Assembly (NCBI RefSeq): GCF_019393635.1 | Contig: NC_057861.1 | Coordinates: 55,441,532 to 55,505,531 of the forward strand | Length of the DNA: 64,000 nucleotides | Reading direction: 5' to 3' | From: Dromiciops gliroides | Taxonomy: Eukaryota > Chordata > Mammalia > Microbiotheria > Microbiotheriidae | Shown here: piece by piece, positions 62,668 through 64,000 of the stretch | Numbering within the stretch: the first letter of the stretch is position 1 | Layout: each line of letters begins with the position of its first letter | Position numbers and translations under genes: made by a program | The notes under the pieces: generated by a model | The model's input: the letters and a program-made list of their open reading frames with translations, nothing else | The model's database searches: none | Told to the model about the DNA's origin: nothing

Positions 62668-63179
62668 AAACACATCACAAATTTTAAAACACTATGTTAA
62701 TGTTATTGGGTTCGAATTCAGGCTCTTCTGCTTACTAGCTGTGTGATCTTGGGAATGTCACTTCTCAATGGCTTTAGTTTCTATCTATAAAAGTAGAGTA
62801 TTGAACCATATGCTTCAGTCTAGTGGATCTAGCTGCTGTTCCTGGTATATCACATTCCACCTTCCATTGGTATGTTTTTGGGCTATTTCTTTTGCAGTTC
62901 ATGTTTATTATGATATTTCATGACATTATTTTTGGTCCAGATTGGTGATTTCATCAGTGCTGGGAGCTCAGGGTGTGGGCATTCTCTTCACCAGCATAGA
63001 TCAGTAGCTCCTCTGTAATTTACAGTCTCAGAGTTGCCTGGGGGCACTGACAGGTTAACTCATTACCCCTTCTTTAGGTTCACAGCTGGTGGATGTCAGA
63101 GGCTGACCTTGAACCCAAGAGGTTCAAGGCTTGCTTCTTAAGGTTGGTCCATTCTTTATCTCACACTGCCTCTCACCTG

Positions 63180-63275
63180 TGTTGATACGCCATATTTTAT
63201 TCAACCATTCTCCAATTGTTGGAGATGGAAGTTGTCTTCCAATTTATTTGTTTTTGCAAAGAAAACCTTGAATAG
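63180..63275 (-). repeat. LINE-1 3' fragment, reverse
   Basis: TTATTCAACCATTCTCCAAT and CTTCCAATTTATTTG. Confidence 0.55.
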
Positions 63276-63532
63276 TGCCACCTCCTCCAAGTGTTCCCTG
63301 ATTTCTCTCCTTCCCCTCTTCCAGGTGAAAGAGATCTATTTATCTCTCTGACTTTGAGATGTCCTCCCTCATCTGATTATTTGTGCCTCTGCTACATGGA
63401 CGTGCTTTGCCAGCCTAATCCTTGGGGGTGTCTTATCCAACCTCTTGGGCTCCGAGTTTCTCAGTGCTAGAACTAAGCATATTCATGTTAGTTTTTCTCC
63501 TGAGCAGCAAGTATAAAGCTTAGCTTACAGAA

Positions 63533-63960
63533 CAATGGGGCAGCTAAGTGGCACGCATTGGATAGAGTCAGGAAGACTCAACTTTCTGAGTTCAAATCTT
63601 GTCTCAGACACTATCTGGGTGACCCTGGGCTAGTCACTTAACCTGGTCTGCCTCAATTTCCTCATCTGTCAAATGAGCTGAAGAAGGAAATGGCAAACCA
63701 CTCTGGTATCTTTGCTAAGAAAACCCCAAATAGGGGGCAGCTAGGTGGTGTAGTGGATAAAGCACTGGCCTTGGATTTAGGAGTACCTGAGTTCAAATCC
63801 AGCCTCAGACACTTGACAGTTACTAGCTGCGTGACCCTGGGCAAGTCACTTAACCCTCATTGCCCCTCCAAAAAACCAAAAACAGAAAAAAGGAAAAAAA
63901 AAGAAAACCCCAAATGGGGTCACAGACAGTCAGACACGACTGAAACGACCAAAGATCAAA
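63533..63960 (+). repeat. MAR1-type CORE-SINE, split by a short SINE
   Basis: GGGGCAGCTAAGTGGCACG, GAAGGAAATGGCAAACCAC, AAGAAAACCCCAAAT and, after the insert, GTCAGACACGACTGAAACG. Confidence 0.92.
63732..63900 (+). repeat. Short marsupial SINE nested in MAR1
   Basis: Duplication AAGAAAACCCCAAAT at 63717-63731 and 63901-63915. Confidence 0.97.
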
Positions 63961-64000
63961 ATAATACAACAGCAAATAGTAAAGAAATGAGTGTTTGCAG

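Noticed and set aside
60180-64000. PCSK4 exon 3 in the right end of the window
   Set aside because: I looked for the VQWFQQQ / WFSKQWY-like block and found only repeats and unique DNA.

Overview
The window is nuclear DNA of a marsupial. It is full of tRNA-derived SINEs of the marsupial type (about 45 short copies and ten longer MAR1-type CORE-SINEs). It also holds marsupial-type L1 3' ends, old L2 and MIR/THER1 copies, CA/TG microsatellites and CpG-rich promoters. The genes are split by GT-AG introns. The exact species cannot be read from the sequence; an Australian lineage is only a guess.

Four protein-coding genes can be assembled exon by exon, with matching splice phases: PLK5 (minus strand, first three coding exons, running off the left edge), ADAMTSL5 (plus, eleven exons 16024-24064, perhaps with a first exon at 9068-9126), REEP6 (minus, six exons, 47264 down to 28171) and PCSK4 (plus, first two coding exons at 50793-51050 and 60075-60179, running off the right edge). 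The same four genes lie together on human chromosome 19p13.3 with the same relative orientations, so the block is conserved between marsupials and placentals.

Layout: 1-540 polypurine tract; 1.3-3.2 kb PLK5 5' end with a CCAAT/TATA promoter; 3.2-7.4 kb repeats, including a solo retroviral LTR; 7.4-9.1 kb a CpG-rich block that may be the ADAMTSL5 promoter; 9.1-16 kb repeats; 16-24.1 kb ADAMTSL5; 24.1-28.2 kb the convergent ADAMTSL5/REEP6 interval; 28.2-47.3 kb REEP6, most of it a 16.7 kb first intron packed with repeats; 47.3-50.8 kb the divergent REEP6/PCSK4 promoter interval; 50.8-64 kb PCSK4, with a 9 kb first intron that carries a second, inverted copy of the LTR.

The genes do not form one pathway. 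REEP6 is an ER-shaping protein of rods and testis, PCSK4 a germ-cell proprotein convertase, ADAMTSL5 a secreted microfibril-associated matrix protein and PLK5 an unusual Polo-like kinase. The most interesting signals are: the REEP6 retina-type exon with an overlapping GYNNGY tandem donor, so that the last exon can be read in all three frames; a repeated leucine-rich signal peptide in PCSK4; RFX-like and palindromic elements in the PCSK4 promoter; two sites where two SINEs landed at the same target; and a pair of related solo LTRs in opposite orientation. I saw no wholly new multi-gene system.
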